Source: Cutaneotrichosporon cavernicola
Taxonomy: Eukaryota; Basidiomycota; Tremellomycetes; Trichosporonales; Trichosporonaceae
NCBI RefSeq assembly: GCF_030864355.1
Contig: NC_083397.1
Location: 1,488,001 to 1,552,000 of the forward strand
Length of the DNA: 64,000 nt
Direction of reading: 5' to 3'
Shown: positions 49,206-60,435 of the stretch, in pieces
Layout of the letters: each line of letters opens with the position of its first letter
Numbering within the stretch: the stretch's first letter is position 1
The notes under the pieces: generated by a model
What the model was told of the DNA's origin: nothing
Seen by the model: the letters and a program-made list of their open reading frames with translations, nothing else
Databases searched by the model: none
Translations under genes and position numbers: made by a program

Positions 49206-51849
49206 CACTGACCTCCACGAAGCCCAAACCAAGCACCGACAAAGCGAACAATGCACTGCCTGCATCTCATGATCTGCGCACTTGGACCGATGGCCTCTTT
49301 GAGGCAGTGATCGTCATGGACACTGAGCGATGGAGTAACCGCAGCGACACACCCGATGCCGCGTTGAACGGCGACCACGGCCTATCGCATCCAGCGCGGA
49401 TAGGCTCCTGCAGCTTCCATATCCGTATTCGTCATCAGCTCCCCTCCCCCGAGTCCTGACATCGCCCTCAGTGGCGGTGGCGGCGCGCCTCTCCCACCCA
49501 ACAGACTATGTGACTACAGGATGATATGCAGGAGGCGCCAGATGCGATGGAGCGGACGATCATGTCGGGGTTTATGTGAACGATCTCCCAAGCAGCAGAC
49601 GCGCCGGGCAGGCAATCGCGCGCCACCAAACGAGTCAACCAACATCCGCTTGTGATTTGGATATCCTTGAACACAACTTCAGAACATGGAGTGGCCGTTA
49701 GCACAACTGAACCAGATGCCAATCCATGTCAGCTCACTTCTGGTCATCAGTGGGTACCGTTCCTCATCGTCCGCGTTAACTCCCATTGCCGCATGCGTCC
49801 TCGCCTCGCCTCCGTAAAACGTCCTCCGGGGAATCGGAGCCCCAACCCTCCCCGCGCACATCCCCAGACAGCCTTTTTGGAATGCGACGCGTTTGTCATC
49901 GCCGGGAATGTTTTAGCTTTAGCGATTGTTGGCACATTCCGTTGAGAGTCGATGGGAAAAACGTTTACCAGTCGATTGAAACGCACTCGCCGATGAGCAA
50001 TCGTCGGGGTGGTGGGGCAGGAGCGAGGGTAGCCAGTTACATTGTGTCGAGTTGCTGTTCGCCGCTTGCTCCGAGTCAAGTCAGACACCAAGTATACTCG
50101 ACTCGACTACTGATGGTATGCAATCGGAAACTGTTCCTGGCTGTGCTCTTTCTTGGCTACTTGGCTAGCACGCGAATGGACAGGCAGAAATGATTCGGCC
50201 AAATCAGAAGGACGATGTCAACAAAACCTCATCGCCGGAACTACCTGTGCGTAGCGGGCGCCGTGGCGCACCGCCTCGGCAGTGTCGGCTCCCTGGGTTG
50301 CGGGCAAGAGCTGGGCGCAACTTGTGAACCGGGTAGGCCTTGCCGGGGCGATGGAGGTCCGCGCGTTTTGAACCGCAGGAACGGCCCCATGGAGAAGGCG
50401 GTATGTGATGGACGCTTACCGGTCAAAGTCCACCGATTCGTCAACGCGAGCAACAAGTCATCGCACACCACTGAGTGGCGGCGCCAAGGGGGGGGGAAGA
50501 TGTGAGAGGATGACACGTGAGGGGGCTGACGGGGATAAGGGGGCCATGTGTCCAATAATGAAGACGCGACGTCAGGGGCTAGGTCAAAGCGTTGGGTGTC
50601 GATGACAGGATAGTTGGACAGAGAACGTGGTGTTGGTGTGATTGGGAGCTGCTCGCGGATGCGATGGAAGGCTAGGGTGAGGGGCGTTTGATTTGCTGTT
50701 CTTGGAGCACGGAGGCGTTGAGCACGACCTGGGTTACCTTGCGCTAGCAGCTGAACAGACAATGGCGCCTCGAGTGCGAGCACGAGGGGTGGGGGTCAGG
50801 ATGGCGTTAGGTAACGTGTCAGGTCAAGCGCGGGAGGCGGGAGGCGGCAGAACGCGTGTGGAGAGATCCCAAAGGGAGGTTTGGCTGCCTGCAAGCCCGA
50901 TGGTCAACGACGAGGCATCGGTCATCTCCGGCGAGAGTTTAGAGGGATGTGCCAGGTTTCCAGGGATGTTGGATGGAATGGTAGGTCAGTGGTCTAAGGA
51001 GTGAGTTTGATGGCGTTGACGCGAAGAGATAATTGGCGAAATAGAGAGGTTTTGTGCTCGAGCCCGTTGATAGGAATTTCTCTTTAGTTGGTCGGGGGAA
51101 TACCAAAATGCTAAACTGGAAACAAAAAGGGTCTAGCCGAGTTTTGCTTTCGCCAATCGTCCGAGATCTGCCCCTCAACTATCCCTCATTACTCATTATC
51201 TTCTGATCCAAACCTGGTGCTCGAGCCATCAAGCTATCCAGGTGAACAAGCATTCTTCTCAGACTCTTGCCTCTTGCCCCTTTGCCCTTTACCATTTGCC
51301 CTCTTGTCCGCGGCCCCACGGTCCACCGCTTACTCACCATGTCCCTCACAGCTAACAGCCGTTATCACCACGCCCTATAGGTAAAGCTATCCTGGGACCT
51401 ATTGGATCCTCACGGACCGTGCTCAAAGCACTGCTCACCCTGTCCTCTCACCCTCTAGGCATACAGGTATGCAGATGTCCGGGGCCAGTCTGGGCAGACG
51501 TTGCCCCACTCTTAGTGCGGAGCACCCTCCTTACGACCCTTTATGACGTCCGAGCGGCGAACAAGCCTCCTCATGGTAAGCACAGCGAAGCAGTCATTGT
51601 CATCAAGTGGTGCACATCGTCGCTCCTCCATTCCTTGACGAGGCCCAAGTTTCTTGTCCGGCCTCCGAAGGAAATGCAATTAGTGCTGCGGACGCGATCC
51701 CCATGGGGCGGAAAAGGCTTGATGGCAACTGAGAGGCCCCATGGGTGTGTGCTGAGATTGGCTAAGTGACGCCAAAGCTTTTTTTTTCTCTCGGCGGCGA
51801 GCAAGGCCCAAGCGCTGTCTTAGTACTGTACTGCCTGACACTCGAGTTG

Positions 51850-51855
51850 TATAAA
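51850..51855 (+). promoter_or_regulatory. TATA box (TATAAA) of the MFS transporter gene
   Basis: TATAAA lies in TTGTATAAAGAGCC, about 310 bases before the start codon and about 70 bases before the donor of a proposed leader intron. It is the clearest TATA element in the window in the right orientation to a gene. Confidence 0.55.
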
Positions 51856-51919
51856 GAGCCACAGTGTCCAGCGCTTTGGGAGTTCTTCATCAGCTCACAT
51901 CTTCTCATCTCAGTACTCA

Positions 51920-52156
51920 GTGAGTGGCCTCCTCTCCTCCCCTCGGCCTCGACCTCGACTCGGACTTGTCTTACCCCTTTCACTTCTCAACCTCACAAAC
52001 CTCGGTGCTTCGGCGCCACCCCCACCATCCAACAAATAGAGTCCGGGCTCGAATCATCGTCCTCCGCTATATCTACCGCTCCCTTCCCCCACATCTCCCC
52101 TCCCCACCACCCTCTCATTCTTTCCCCCTCACGTACCCCAACTGACACAGCCACAG
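51920..52156 (+). other. Possible 5'-leader intron of the MFS transporter gene
   Basis: A consensus donor GTGAGT at 51920 follows CTCA and is paired with CTGACACAG/CCACAG acceptors ending at 52150 or 52156, eight to fourteen bases before the start codon. The enclosed sequence is pyrimidine-rich. This is inferred from splice consensus only. Confidence 0.45.
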
Positions 52157-52164
52157 GCTAGAAC

Positions 52165-53771
52165 ATGACAAACTCTCCTTCTCTCCACGACTCTTACGCC
52201 GAAGACAAGAAGGTGGACGCCACTTATGCCGAGTACACCGTGAAGGATGTCTCGAGCAGCAACTCCATCCGCGAGCTTGAGGGACAGGAGGTCGACGACA
52301 AGCGCCTTGTGCGCAAGCTGTGAGTCACACCCACACACCCACATGTCCCAACGCGACAGTCACTGACAGAACAGCGACCTGCACCTCGTCCCTTGGCTTG
52401 CCCTTCTCTATCTTCTCTCATTCCTGGACCGTTCCAACATCGGAAACGCCAACCTGTTCGGCCTTTCCCAGCACATCCACCTTTCCTCTTCCGACTACGC
52501 CATCTGTCTCTCCATCTTCTTCGTGTTCTACGTCCTCTGCGAGGTCCCTTCGAACATGGTCATGAAGGCCTGGCGTCCTTCCATGTGGCTTCCCATCATC
52601 ATGATCGCCTGGGGTGGTGTCATGACTGGTATGGGCTTCGTCAAGAACTTTGAGGGTCTCCTTGTTGCCCGCATCTTCCTCGGTGCCACCGAGGCTGGTC
52701 TTTTCCCCGGCGTCTCCTACTTCCTCTCGCAGTGGTACCGTCGCCACGAAATCGCTCTCCGCATTGCTCTCTTCTTCTCCGCCGCCACCGCCGCCGGTGC
52801 TTTCGGTGGTCTCCTCGCCCGCCTCATCAACTTAATGGACGGCGTTTCTGGATTTGAAGGCTGGGTGAGTACCCTTTGCGCCATTTCTCCTTTCGCAGCT
52901 AACACCCCAGCGCTGGATTTTCATTCTCGAGGGTATCGCTACCATTATTGTCGCTGCCGCTTCCTTCTGGACCATGTACGACTACCCCGACACTGCCAAG
53001 TTCCTTACCGAGGCTGAGCGTCGCCACACCGTTGAGCGCCTTCACCTCGACAACGACGGTTGCTCGTATGATTTCAAGATGAAGTTTGTCTGGGACGCCT
53101 TCCTTGACTGGAAGGTCTGGCTCAACGCTATCATGTTCCACGGCGCTCTCTGCCCTCTCTACACCTTCTCGCTCTTCTCGCCCACCCTCGTCGCCAACCT
53201 CGGCTACAGCGCTGCCCAGGCTCAGCTCATGTCGGTCCCCCCCTACGTCGTTGCTGCTTTCTTCACCGTCGCTGCCGGCTGGCTCTCTGACCGCCTCAAG
53301 ATGCGTGGCGTCATCATCATCTTTGGCGGTGCTGTCTCGGCCGTTGGCTACATTCTCCTCCTTGCCCACGTCAACACCAGCGTCGACTACTTTGCCCTCT
53401 TCCTCGCCTCGTCCGGTATCTACCCCCTGATCCCCGTCATCACTGCCTGGGGCTCGAACAACGCCGGTGGCTCGCTCAAGAAGGGTGTCGCTACTGCCAT
53501 CATCGTCTCGCTCGGTAACTGCGGTGGTATCGTGTCTTCGTTCATCTACCCCAAGGAGCACAAGCCCCGCTACATCGTCGGACACGCTGTCTGCCTCGGC
53601 TACTGCATCCTTACCATGATCACCGCCGGCATCATGTGGTGGTACGGTGTCTGGGCCAACAAGAAGAAGGTCGAGCGCAACGAGGCCCGCGGCCGCCCCT
53701 GGACCGCTGAGGAGAAGAAGGCCCTCGAGGACGATGGCGACAACGTCGACTGGTTCTTCTACACCATCTAA
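52165..53771 (+). CDS. Major facilitator superfamily permease, anion:cation symporter (Dal5/Tna1-like) family
   Basis: Three exons (52165-52319, 52375-52864, 52911-53771) give 501 residues. A ~50-residue acidic N-terminus precedes twelve predicted membrane segments. The first (LDLHLVPWLALLYLLSFLDR with SNIGNA) and the region LVARIFLGATEAGLFPGVSYFLSQWY are the hallmark of the fungal ACS family, which imports allantoate, nicotinate, biotin or pantothenate-type acids. The second half has SDRLKMRG (the repeat of motif A) and WGSNNAGGSLKKGVATA. The C-terminus ends VDWFFYTI. The substrate cannot be read from the sequence. Strong codon bias suggests high expression. Confidence 0.93.
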
Positions 53772-54368
53772 TCGGGTGTATTCCTGGTGCGCGGCCGCGC
53801 ACCCCCAAGCATAACAATCAAGAAACAAGCCAACGAAACGTAATAGTATGGGACGGCGGCCTATATAGTTGTAAGAGGAAGTAGATCAGTGTTAGACGCT
53901 AGCCTAGACCTGGGTATATGTCTCAAACCCATTGGTTATAGCTCATGGTATGCTTTCTTGTGTCCCCTGACTTTTATCGCTCCGTTTCGAGCCGGTGCAG
54001 CTGCAGATATCTAATAGATGCATTAACGAACGCCGCCACTCGAGTCAGACGCCCTCCTCCAGCTTGCCAGTTGAACTGAAGATTTTGCCAGAACAGTCGG
54101 CCTGACCTTGGCTTGCATGATCTTACTGAGCGACTGGCCGTCTGGTTCGATCCTGAACGTGGCAATGACCAGATTGCCGAGGAAGGTTAGGTTGAGTGGA
54201 TCTCGATAGGTCTGTCTCCTTCTGGCCATTTCTCCATTTCTTCATTTCATCATCTCTCTATCGTTCACTCCTCGATCAATCCTCCCTTCCCCCCTCACTC
54301 ACACACACTCTCTCTCATTCTACTCACGTCTCACGCCTCACGCCTCGCCACTCGTCGCTTACAGCGCC
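53772..54368. other. Intergenic region between MFS permease and Sfr1-like gene
   Basis: Spans 597 bases. A strongly pyrimidine-rich stretch (54230-54350) precedes the next start codon and is probably its leader. No further gene is visible. Confidence 0.45.
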
Positions 54369-56145
54369 ATGGTGACCGACGACGTTGGTATCCTCCATCA
54401 CTTACCTCATGGGCCTCCTCCTCTCCCCGGCGACGAGGCCGAACATGGCCCAAACCACCTTCCTACAGCCCCTCACATCTACTCACACACTCATCACAGT
54501 CTCATCCATAGAGTCACACCTCGCCGCCTTCCTCAGCGCGGACTATCTCCAAACTTCAGTATCAACTCCTACTATCTCGACCTCCTGAACAGAATCGGGT
54601 TCAACTCCCCTCTCCCCGCGGGATCCAACACACCCTTCCCTTCTAGTCCTGTCCGTCCACCCAAGCCCGCGGAACGCCTCGAGCCGACCAAGGAAGGGTC
54701 CAAGAACCTGGTCCCCGTCGTGGCGATGCGAGAGAGAACGACTCATGTCTGGTCCTTCGTCGCACACGTGTCGCAAGCGCTCCAGATGGAGAGTGACTGG
54801 CCCATGTCCTCACAAATAGTCGAGGAAGGTGATACAGCCCTGGAGACAAGACTCCTCCCAACTCCGCCGGCTGAGCTGAGCATCGGCTTTATGGATCTAG
54901 ATCACCCCGTCGGGGGCATGAGTCAAGGGCCGGACGGCTCTGTGCCCGCCACTCGCCCCGATATCGCGGGACCTTCTCTTCTCGGGCCAGAACCAGGTCG
55001 AAGCGTCCCTCCCCAAGGTTTCACCTCCAAGGTTCCGCCCGTCTCGCCATCTCCCGACCCAGATGCATCCTCCCTCATGGTCGTCGATCACGCACCCCTC
55101 AAGCGACAAGCCATGCGAGGCAACTTCCGTGCACCCGAGCAAGTCGCTCCCGAGGAAGCACAGTGGCGCACTGGCAAGGCGCCAGGTTACCAGGGCCTGA
55201 ACCAGAAGCGGAAAGCCGAGTCTAGCAGTGATCACGAGAATGAGGTGAGATAGTGCGTCTTGACGCCCAGTTAACGCTAGTCTCGCGACATAGGAGTGTC
55301 GGCGGCTCGGGTACTCAAGCGGCCGTTCAAGCCTCCCACCATAGTCAAGCTGCCAACGGCCCGAAAGGTCAGACTCAAGCCTACTCAACCAGCGGCTCCC
55401 GTAAACAAGCCGCGTATAGGTCTAACCCGCCAGCTCGGGACGACTCTCCGAGCAAAGCCCTTTATCCCTCCCTCCCAGGCCGCCGACGGATCATCAGCCC
55501 AGCCGCACTTGAACTCGTTTCGGAGGACCAGCAGAAGCGGGAAGAGCAGCGCCATGGACCTTAACAAGCCGCTGATTGCCTCGCTCGAGAACCGCCTTCT
55601 GACCATCCGCAAGGCGATCAACCTCGACCAGTCAAACAACGATAGTGTTGTCGATGGACGAGTCCACACATGGCGCCATGCGGGTCGCGAGGTGGCCGAC
55701 ATGCTGTTTGCGCTACTTCCTCAGCCGAGTGAAGACTGTGAGAGCCGCCTCACGTCGTCGCACTGGGACGACTGGGGCTACGGTAACGACCACCACTCGG
55801 AGAGACTCACCCCAGTGCAGCTTGAGTACCTGCGCAACGCACCCACTGATGCAAATGGCGACATCCTTGACGAGGCCGGCGATCGCGTCTTCGGCGGGAA
55901 CGACGATATTACAAGTTTCATAGACCAGGCCTTGTCCCTTGACCACTGCACTCCGGCGACTGAGCGCTACCGTGATGAGTGCGAGTGAGTTCGTTTACTT
56001 GATCGATGCTAACTCTCCCAGCCCCGTACCCAAGACGGAGTACGGCGTTTGGGACAAGGGCGCCATGCTGCTGCGCCTCAGAGTCGACCCCAACCTCCTG
56101 GGCTGGGACCGCGAAGCCGAGGACTGGATGGAGATGGGTGAATGA
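54369..56145 (+). CDS. Possible Sfr1/Mei5-like recombination accessory protein
   Basis: Three exons (54369-55244, 55281-55984, 56022-56145) give 567 residues. The first ~380 are disordered, Pro/Ser-rich, with short basic clusters. A helical segment at about 390-440 (SLENRLLTIRKAINL, then TWRHAGREVADMLFALLP) resembles the C-terminal coiled-coil core of Sfr1/Mei5, the Swi5 partner that stimulates Rad51/Dmc1. It is followed by an acidic WDDWGYGNDHH segment and a conserved-looking end (EYGVWDKGAMLLRLRVDP). The match is by pattern only. The early part of exon 1 (54369-54600) could be read in another frame, so the start is uncertain. Confidence 0.5.
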
Positions 56146-56358
56146 GAGGATTGAGATTCGCGTCTGTTTCAGCTAGTGAAGTATGTAGGTAGGGTGTCTG
56201 AACAGTTACACCATAGCTCTTCTTAGAGGTGGCCCGCGTCGAGAGGAATACCAATCAGTAGAGATGTCGATCAGACGACATGTGACTGTGTAGCAGTGAC
56301 CTTTTAACATGCATGGCAGGTATAATGGGCAAGAACAGTCTCTCCATCCCAACACCGT

Positions 56359-59300
56359 CTAAGAGCGCTTCTTCTTGGCCTTGACGACCTTGAAGCCAAC
56401 ATCCGCCGCTGGCGCCTTCGACTGGGTCTTGACAACGTCAGCGAGGCTGCCAATCTTGGCGACAGGCTTGGACGTGTCGCGCTTGGCGTCAGCCTTGCGG
56501 CGCGTCATAAACTCCTGCGCGAAGCGGCGACCGTCCAGCGTCGAGCTGCTAGCGTACACCGAGTCCGCGATAATCTCCTGCTGCTCGCCACGGCTGGACG
56601 CCGGCGGGTCGACGGGGAAGGTGAGGAGCATCGAGATAAAGTCGTCGACGGGCACGGAGAGACCCGTGAGCGCCTGCTTGGTCCAGCGAATGAACTCGAT
56701 GCTTGGCTGCTCGTCGGCGACGGGGGCCTTGGCCGCCGGCTTGGCGACAGCCGCGACAGGCTTAACGGTGGTGACCGGCTTGGGAGGGAGGGGAGCGGGC
56801 TTGACGGGCGTCGCTGCATTCTTGCCACCGGCGCCCACGGTCGTCCAACCCGCAGCGGCGGCGGCAGCAGCCTGTGCGGGCGTCGGAGCGTGAGTCGCAG
56901 CCAAGTCGGCGTATCCGCGCTTGGTAGTCGGTGTGGCGGCCGTGACGACTGCCTGCTGCTGGCGCGCGAGCTTCAGGTTGCGGCGCTCCTCCTCCTCCTG
57001 GATCTGCTTGAGGGTCTTCTTAGGGCCTTCGGATCCACCACCCCACGCGGGCGTGGGAGGCGTGGACGACGAAGGAGGGGGAACCGAGCCCTTGCTGGAG
57101 GGAAGACCCCACGTCATGGAAGTCGGAAGGTCTTCGTTGGAGGATACGATAGTGGCCTGCGATGCAACGCGTGCCTCGACTCGGGCCTGCTTGCGGGCGG
57201 CCGACTGGCGAGCCTCCGCCTCCTGGATCTCGCGGAGCGACGGACCGTGGGCTTGTTTGTCAGCGGTGGCCCAAGGCGCAGCCTTGGGTGTGGACCTCTC
57301 GACCGGCATCGCAAGAGCGGGCGGCGGCGACGAGAGCTCCTTGATCGCGTCGCTCATGATGGGCGCGGCAGTAGGCTTGGGAGGAAGAGAAGCGTGAGGA
57401 GGAGGGAGCTTGGACGCCTGAGCCGGAGTGAGCTCGTTCGCGGCCTTGCGAGGGGTGGACTTGGGCGTCTTGGCCCTGACGGAGGCCGGAGCAGGCTTAT
57501 GGGCAAGCTCCTCCTTCTCCCCAGGCTGTTTCTCGACGATCTCCTGCTCCTGCTCCTGCTCCTGCTCCTCCTGGACATCAGCCTGGGACAGGAGGTCGTC
57601 CTCAAACTCGTGGTCCGAGTCCAGGTAGTCCTCGACCATAGTCTCGTCATGCGCGTCGTCGTACTCCTCCGTCGGAGCGGTCTGCTCGGGGAGGATGTCC
57701 TCGATGGGCGGGAAGTACGACGGCTCCGTAGTAGCGTGCTGCTGGGGAATCGTGGGCTGCTGCTGGATGAATTGCTGTTGAGGCTGGTGAGCAATCGGGA
57801 CTGGCGGCATCTGCTGCTGGACAGGCTGCTGTTGCCAGTGGATGGCGGGGTTGGCAGTCGCAGCGCTCCAAGGCGAGGGCTGGCCGATGGGGGAGGCAAA
57901 CACCTCCGGACGTTGGATGGGAGGGGTACCGATGGGGCCGCCGTAGGGCGAGTATGCAGGCTGGGGACCGATCGAGCCGTACGCGCCGTTGACTCGAGCG
58001 GGGCTCTGAGTGCCAGGAGCCGGGTTCCACTGCTGGCTACCGAGGGGCGCTGAAGTGAACTGGTTGTTGGACTGAGCCTGCTGGCCGAACTGGCCACCCT
58101 GGTACGCATTGGGGTGGTACTGGGGCTGCGGTGCCGGAAGGTTACCCATGTTGAGACGGCCAAACGTGTCGTTCAGGCCGCCCGTGGATGGTGCGCTGCC
58201 TGCCGCTGGTCCTGGAGCCTGGAGCGCGGAGACGGGGATCGGGAGGTTGGGGGGAAGGCGAGGGCGCACCGGCGCGAGGAACGGCTGGACAGCGGTGTTG
58301 GTGTTTGCCTTGAGCTCCGAGAGTTTGTGGAAAGACGTCTCGTTCTCGCGGCGGACAGGTAGCTCATCTTGGAAGTACGAGTGCGAGTACCACTCGTGCA
58401 TCTGGGTGCCAGTAAACGGACCCTGCTCCTGGCCGTTGGGATCACGGTAGTACCAGTTGACGTTACCCAGGTCTTGAGTTTCCTGCGCCTGAGGGGTCTG
58501 TGTGCCACTGCGAAGGCCGGGAGTGTTCTCGCGAAGTTGCGCGTCACGCTCCCCCACTGGCGTTGCCGACGCGGTGGCAATGACTGACTGCGTCGACGGC
58601 TCGGTGGTAGGGATGCTCAGGGGCCGCTCGTCGTTGGGGGCCGCGCGCCACTGCTTTTCGGCGGCACCCCAACCGCGATCGCTATCCTGGCGGCCGTTGG
58701 CTGGAGCGGGGTCAATGGTCGGGGCAACTGACGAGTTGCCGAAGCCCAGGACACCTTCGAAAGTGCCCGACTGGTTGCGAACAGAGCGCCACGAGGGAGC
58801 CGCCGAAGCCGGGGAAGGGCGAGTGGGGTCCTCCTCACGACGTGTGGTCCGCCTGCCCACCCCGCTAAACCCGCCGCCGATGGCGCCTGGCTGGCGGCCC
58901 TCGCCCAAAGCACCACTGGTGTATTTGGAGCCGCCAAACGCACCGCCCTCGCCGCGTCCAAAGCCACCAAAAGCTGTACTGCGCGATGGAGCAGTGTTGA
59001 GGTTCGTCGTCTCCTTCATCGCAGGCTGGGGAACGCGACGGGGGAGCGCAGCTTCGCCAGGATTATTCCCGTGCGAAGTGCCTGTGTGCGCCTGCGGCTG
59101 GCGACGGCTCACAACAGGAGGGTGAACAGAAGTCGAAAGGATCTGTGGAAATTAGCACTAGCACCCAGATGCGAGCCTCACCCTCTTCTCCACCTCGGAT
59201 AGCTCGCGCAGCCCGACAGGCTGCACGATCGCCTTGCTCACGAGCACATGACCATTATCCGTCTCCGCCATCTGCATGAGCTCGATAGGGCGCTCCTTGA

Positions 59301-59649
59301 ACTTGTCCTCGTCCCAGATGCCGAGGATCTGCTCGCGCGAGTAGCGGAAGGGGTAGGGGCTGGGGTTGGCGCCGCCGTTCGCTCCATCTCCAGCGTGAGG
59401 GAAGTAGCCTTCGCCGGAGAACGAGGGGGAAGCGGGAGCGTGAGTGACGCGCGAGTACGAGAGGGGCGGGTTGGAGGACGCGGCAGCCGTAGGCGAGCCG
59501 GCGCGAGGCTGACCCAGGGCGGGGAAGGGTGACACGGGAGCGGCTGGCTGTTTGGGAACCTGCGCAAGAAGCGTGTCGGATGCTGGCGCAAGCGCCGATC
59601 CGGTAGGCTTAATGGGCTTGACCCACTGGGGAGCAAAGTGCATCGACAT
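56359..59649 (-). CDS. GYF-domain protein (Smy2/GIGYF-like)
   Basis: Two exons (59649-59182, 59142-56359) give 1,083 residues. Near residues 380-445 is a GYF domain: NWYYRDPNGQEQGPFTGTQM followed by EW, the W-x-Y...GPF...M..W signature that binds proline-rich PPGF/PPGL ligands. Before it, the FRYSREQILGIW motif near residue 110 resembles the eIF4E-family (4EHP) binding motif YxxxxLΦ seen in GIGYF proteins. The rest is Gln/Pro-rich, with a Glu-Gln repeat, a KK/RR-rich coiled coil and a Lys-rich end (VVKAKKKRS). Family members act in mRNA repression and COPII-linked traffic. An alternative upstream non-ATG start was rejected. Confidence 0.9.
57540..57572. repeat. CTCCTG array coding a Glu-Gln repeat
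   Basis: Five near-perfect hexanucleotide units on the plus strand encode alternating Glu-Gln on the minus strand within the GYF-domain protein. Copy-number change would be frame-neutral. Confidence 0.85.
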
Positions 59650-60435
59650 CTGGTGGAGTGTGAGCGAGGGAAGCAACAAATGGGATTCATGCTGGTCGCG
59701 TGAAGAGTTTCGTTGAGCGAGAGGAGGGGGGAAAAGTTGGGTTTATATGCGGGAGAAAGGAGGCAGAAGTGATCCGAGTGACACTTTCGACAATGGGTGG
59801 CGCGCGCACCGAGGTGTCTGGATAATTGAAAGGTTTGAGGCCGTGGACACAGGACGCGCCTGATGACGCTTGGATAATGAAGAATGAAGGTACAGCATCC
59901 AAGTCCAAATGTAGGAAGGGTAGGAAGCTGTAAGAGATGAGTAACTCACTGTTATGGATGTAGAGTTGTATAGAAGAGTATGCGATGGGATGTTGTAAGG
60001 TTGAAGATGAAAGATGTTTGAACCAGAAAGAATCAAACGTGAGGTTGAGGTTGAGTAACAAGAGAATTGAAGCAGAAATCGACAGTTGGACAGTCGTAAA
60101 CTCACAGACCACCTCTGGAGAGTTGTGACGACTTTTAGCATCTCACCCTAATGTAAATTAGCTAGCCATATACAGTAACGATATAACAATAATTAGATTG
60201 CACACGACCATTTGGACCACGTGGCAATTTGATCCCCTTGTTCAATTGAAATGTTCAACCGAGTCCACACAGCAAAGCCGGGTACAGACGGAGTATCGGA
60301 GTTTGACCCCGACATGACCAGGAGGCAGAAGGCGCACTTTCAACAACGCGATCCAAAGAGTCTTTACTACACCAAACAACACACCCAGCTCACGGTCGTA
60401 TGCAGATCCAAGGGCGCACAGAGAACGTTGGATAA
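59650..60435. promoter_or_regulatory. Shared divergent promoter, GYF gene / ketopantoate reductase, with CACGTG
   Basis: A 786-base AT-richer spacer with a CACGTG palindrome in GACCACGTGGCA (60218-60223). The sequence around 60140-60200 is notably AT-rich. No separate gene is recognised. Confidence 0.5.

Larger units (their letters stand above)
48770..52164. other. 3.4 kb intergenic region upstream of the MFS transporter
   Basis: The largest gene-free stretch in the window, between divergent VTA1 and the permease. Short frames exist on both strands but none shows a domain or an exon chain. It contains CACGTG at 49011-49016, a TTTCCTATGA repeat, a TATA box and a possible leader intron near the permease. 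The size fits the long regulated promoter of a nutrient transporter; an untranslated RNA cannot be excluded. Confidence 0.5.

Noticed and set aside
50241..50783. 180-residue open frame on the minus strand in the 3.4 kb gap
   Set aside because: No domain, no splice-linked exons, and Pro/Arg-rich composition typical of random GC-rich sequence.
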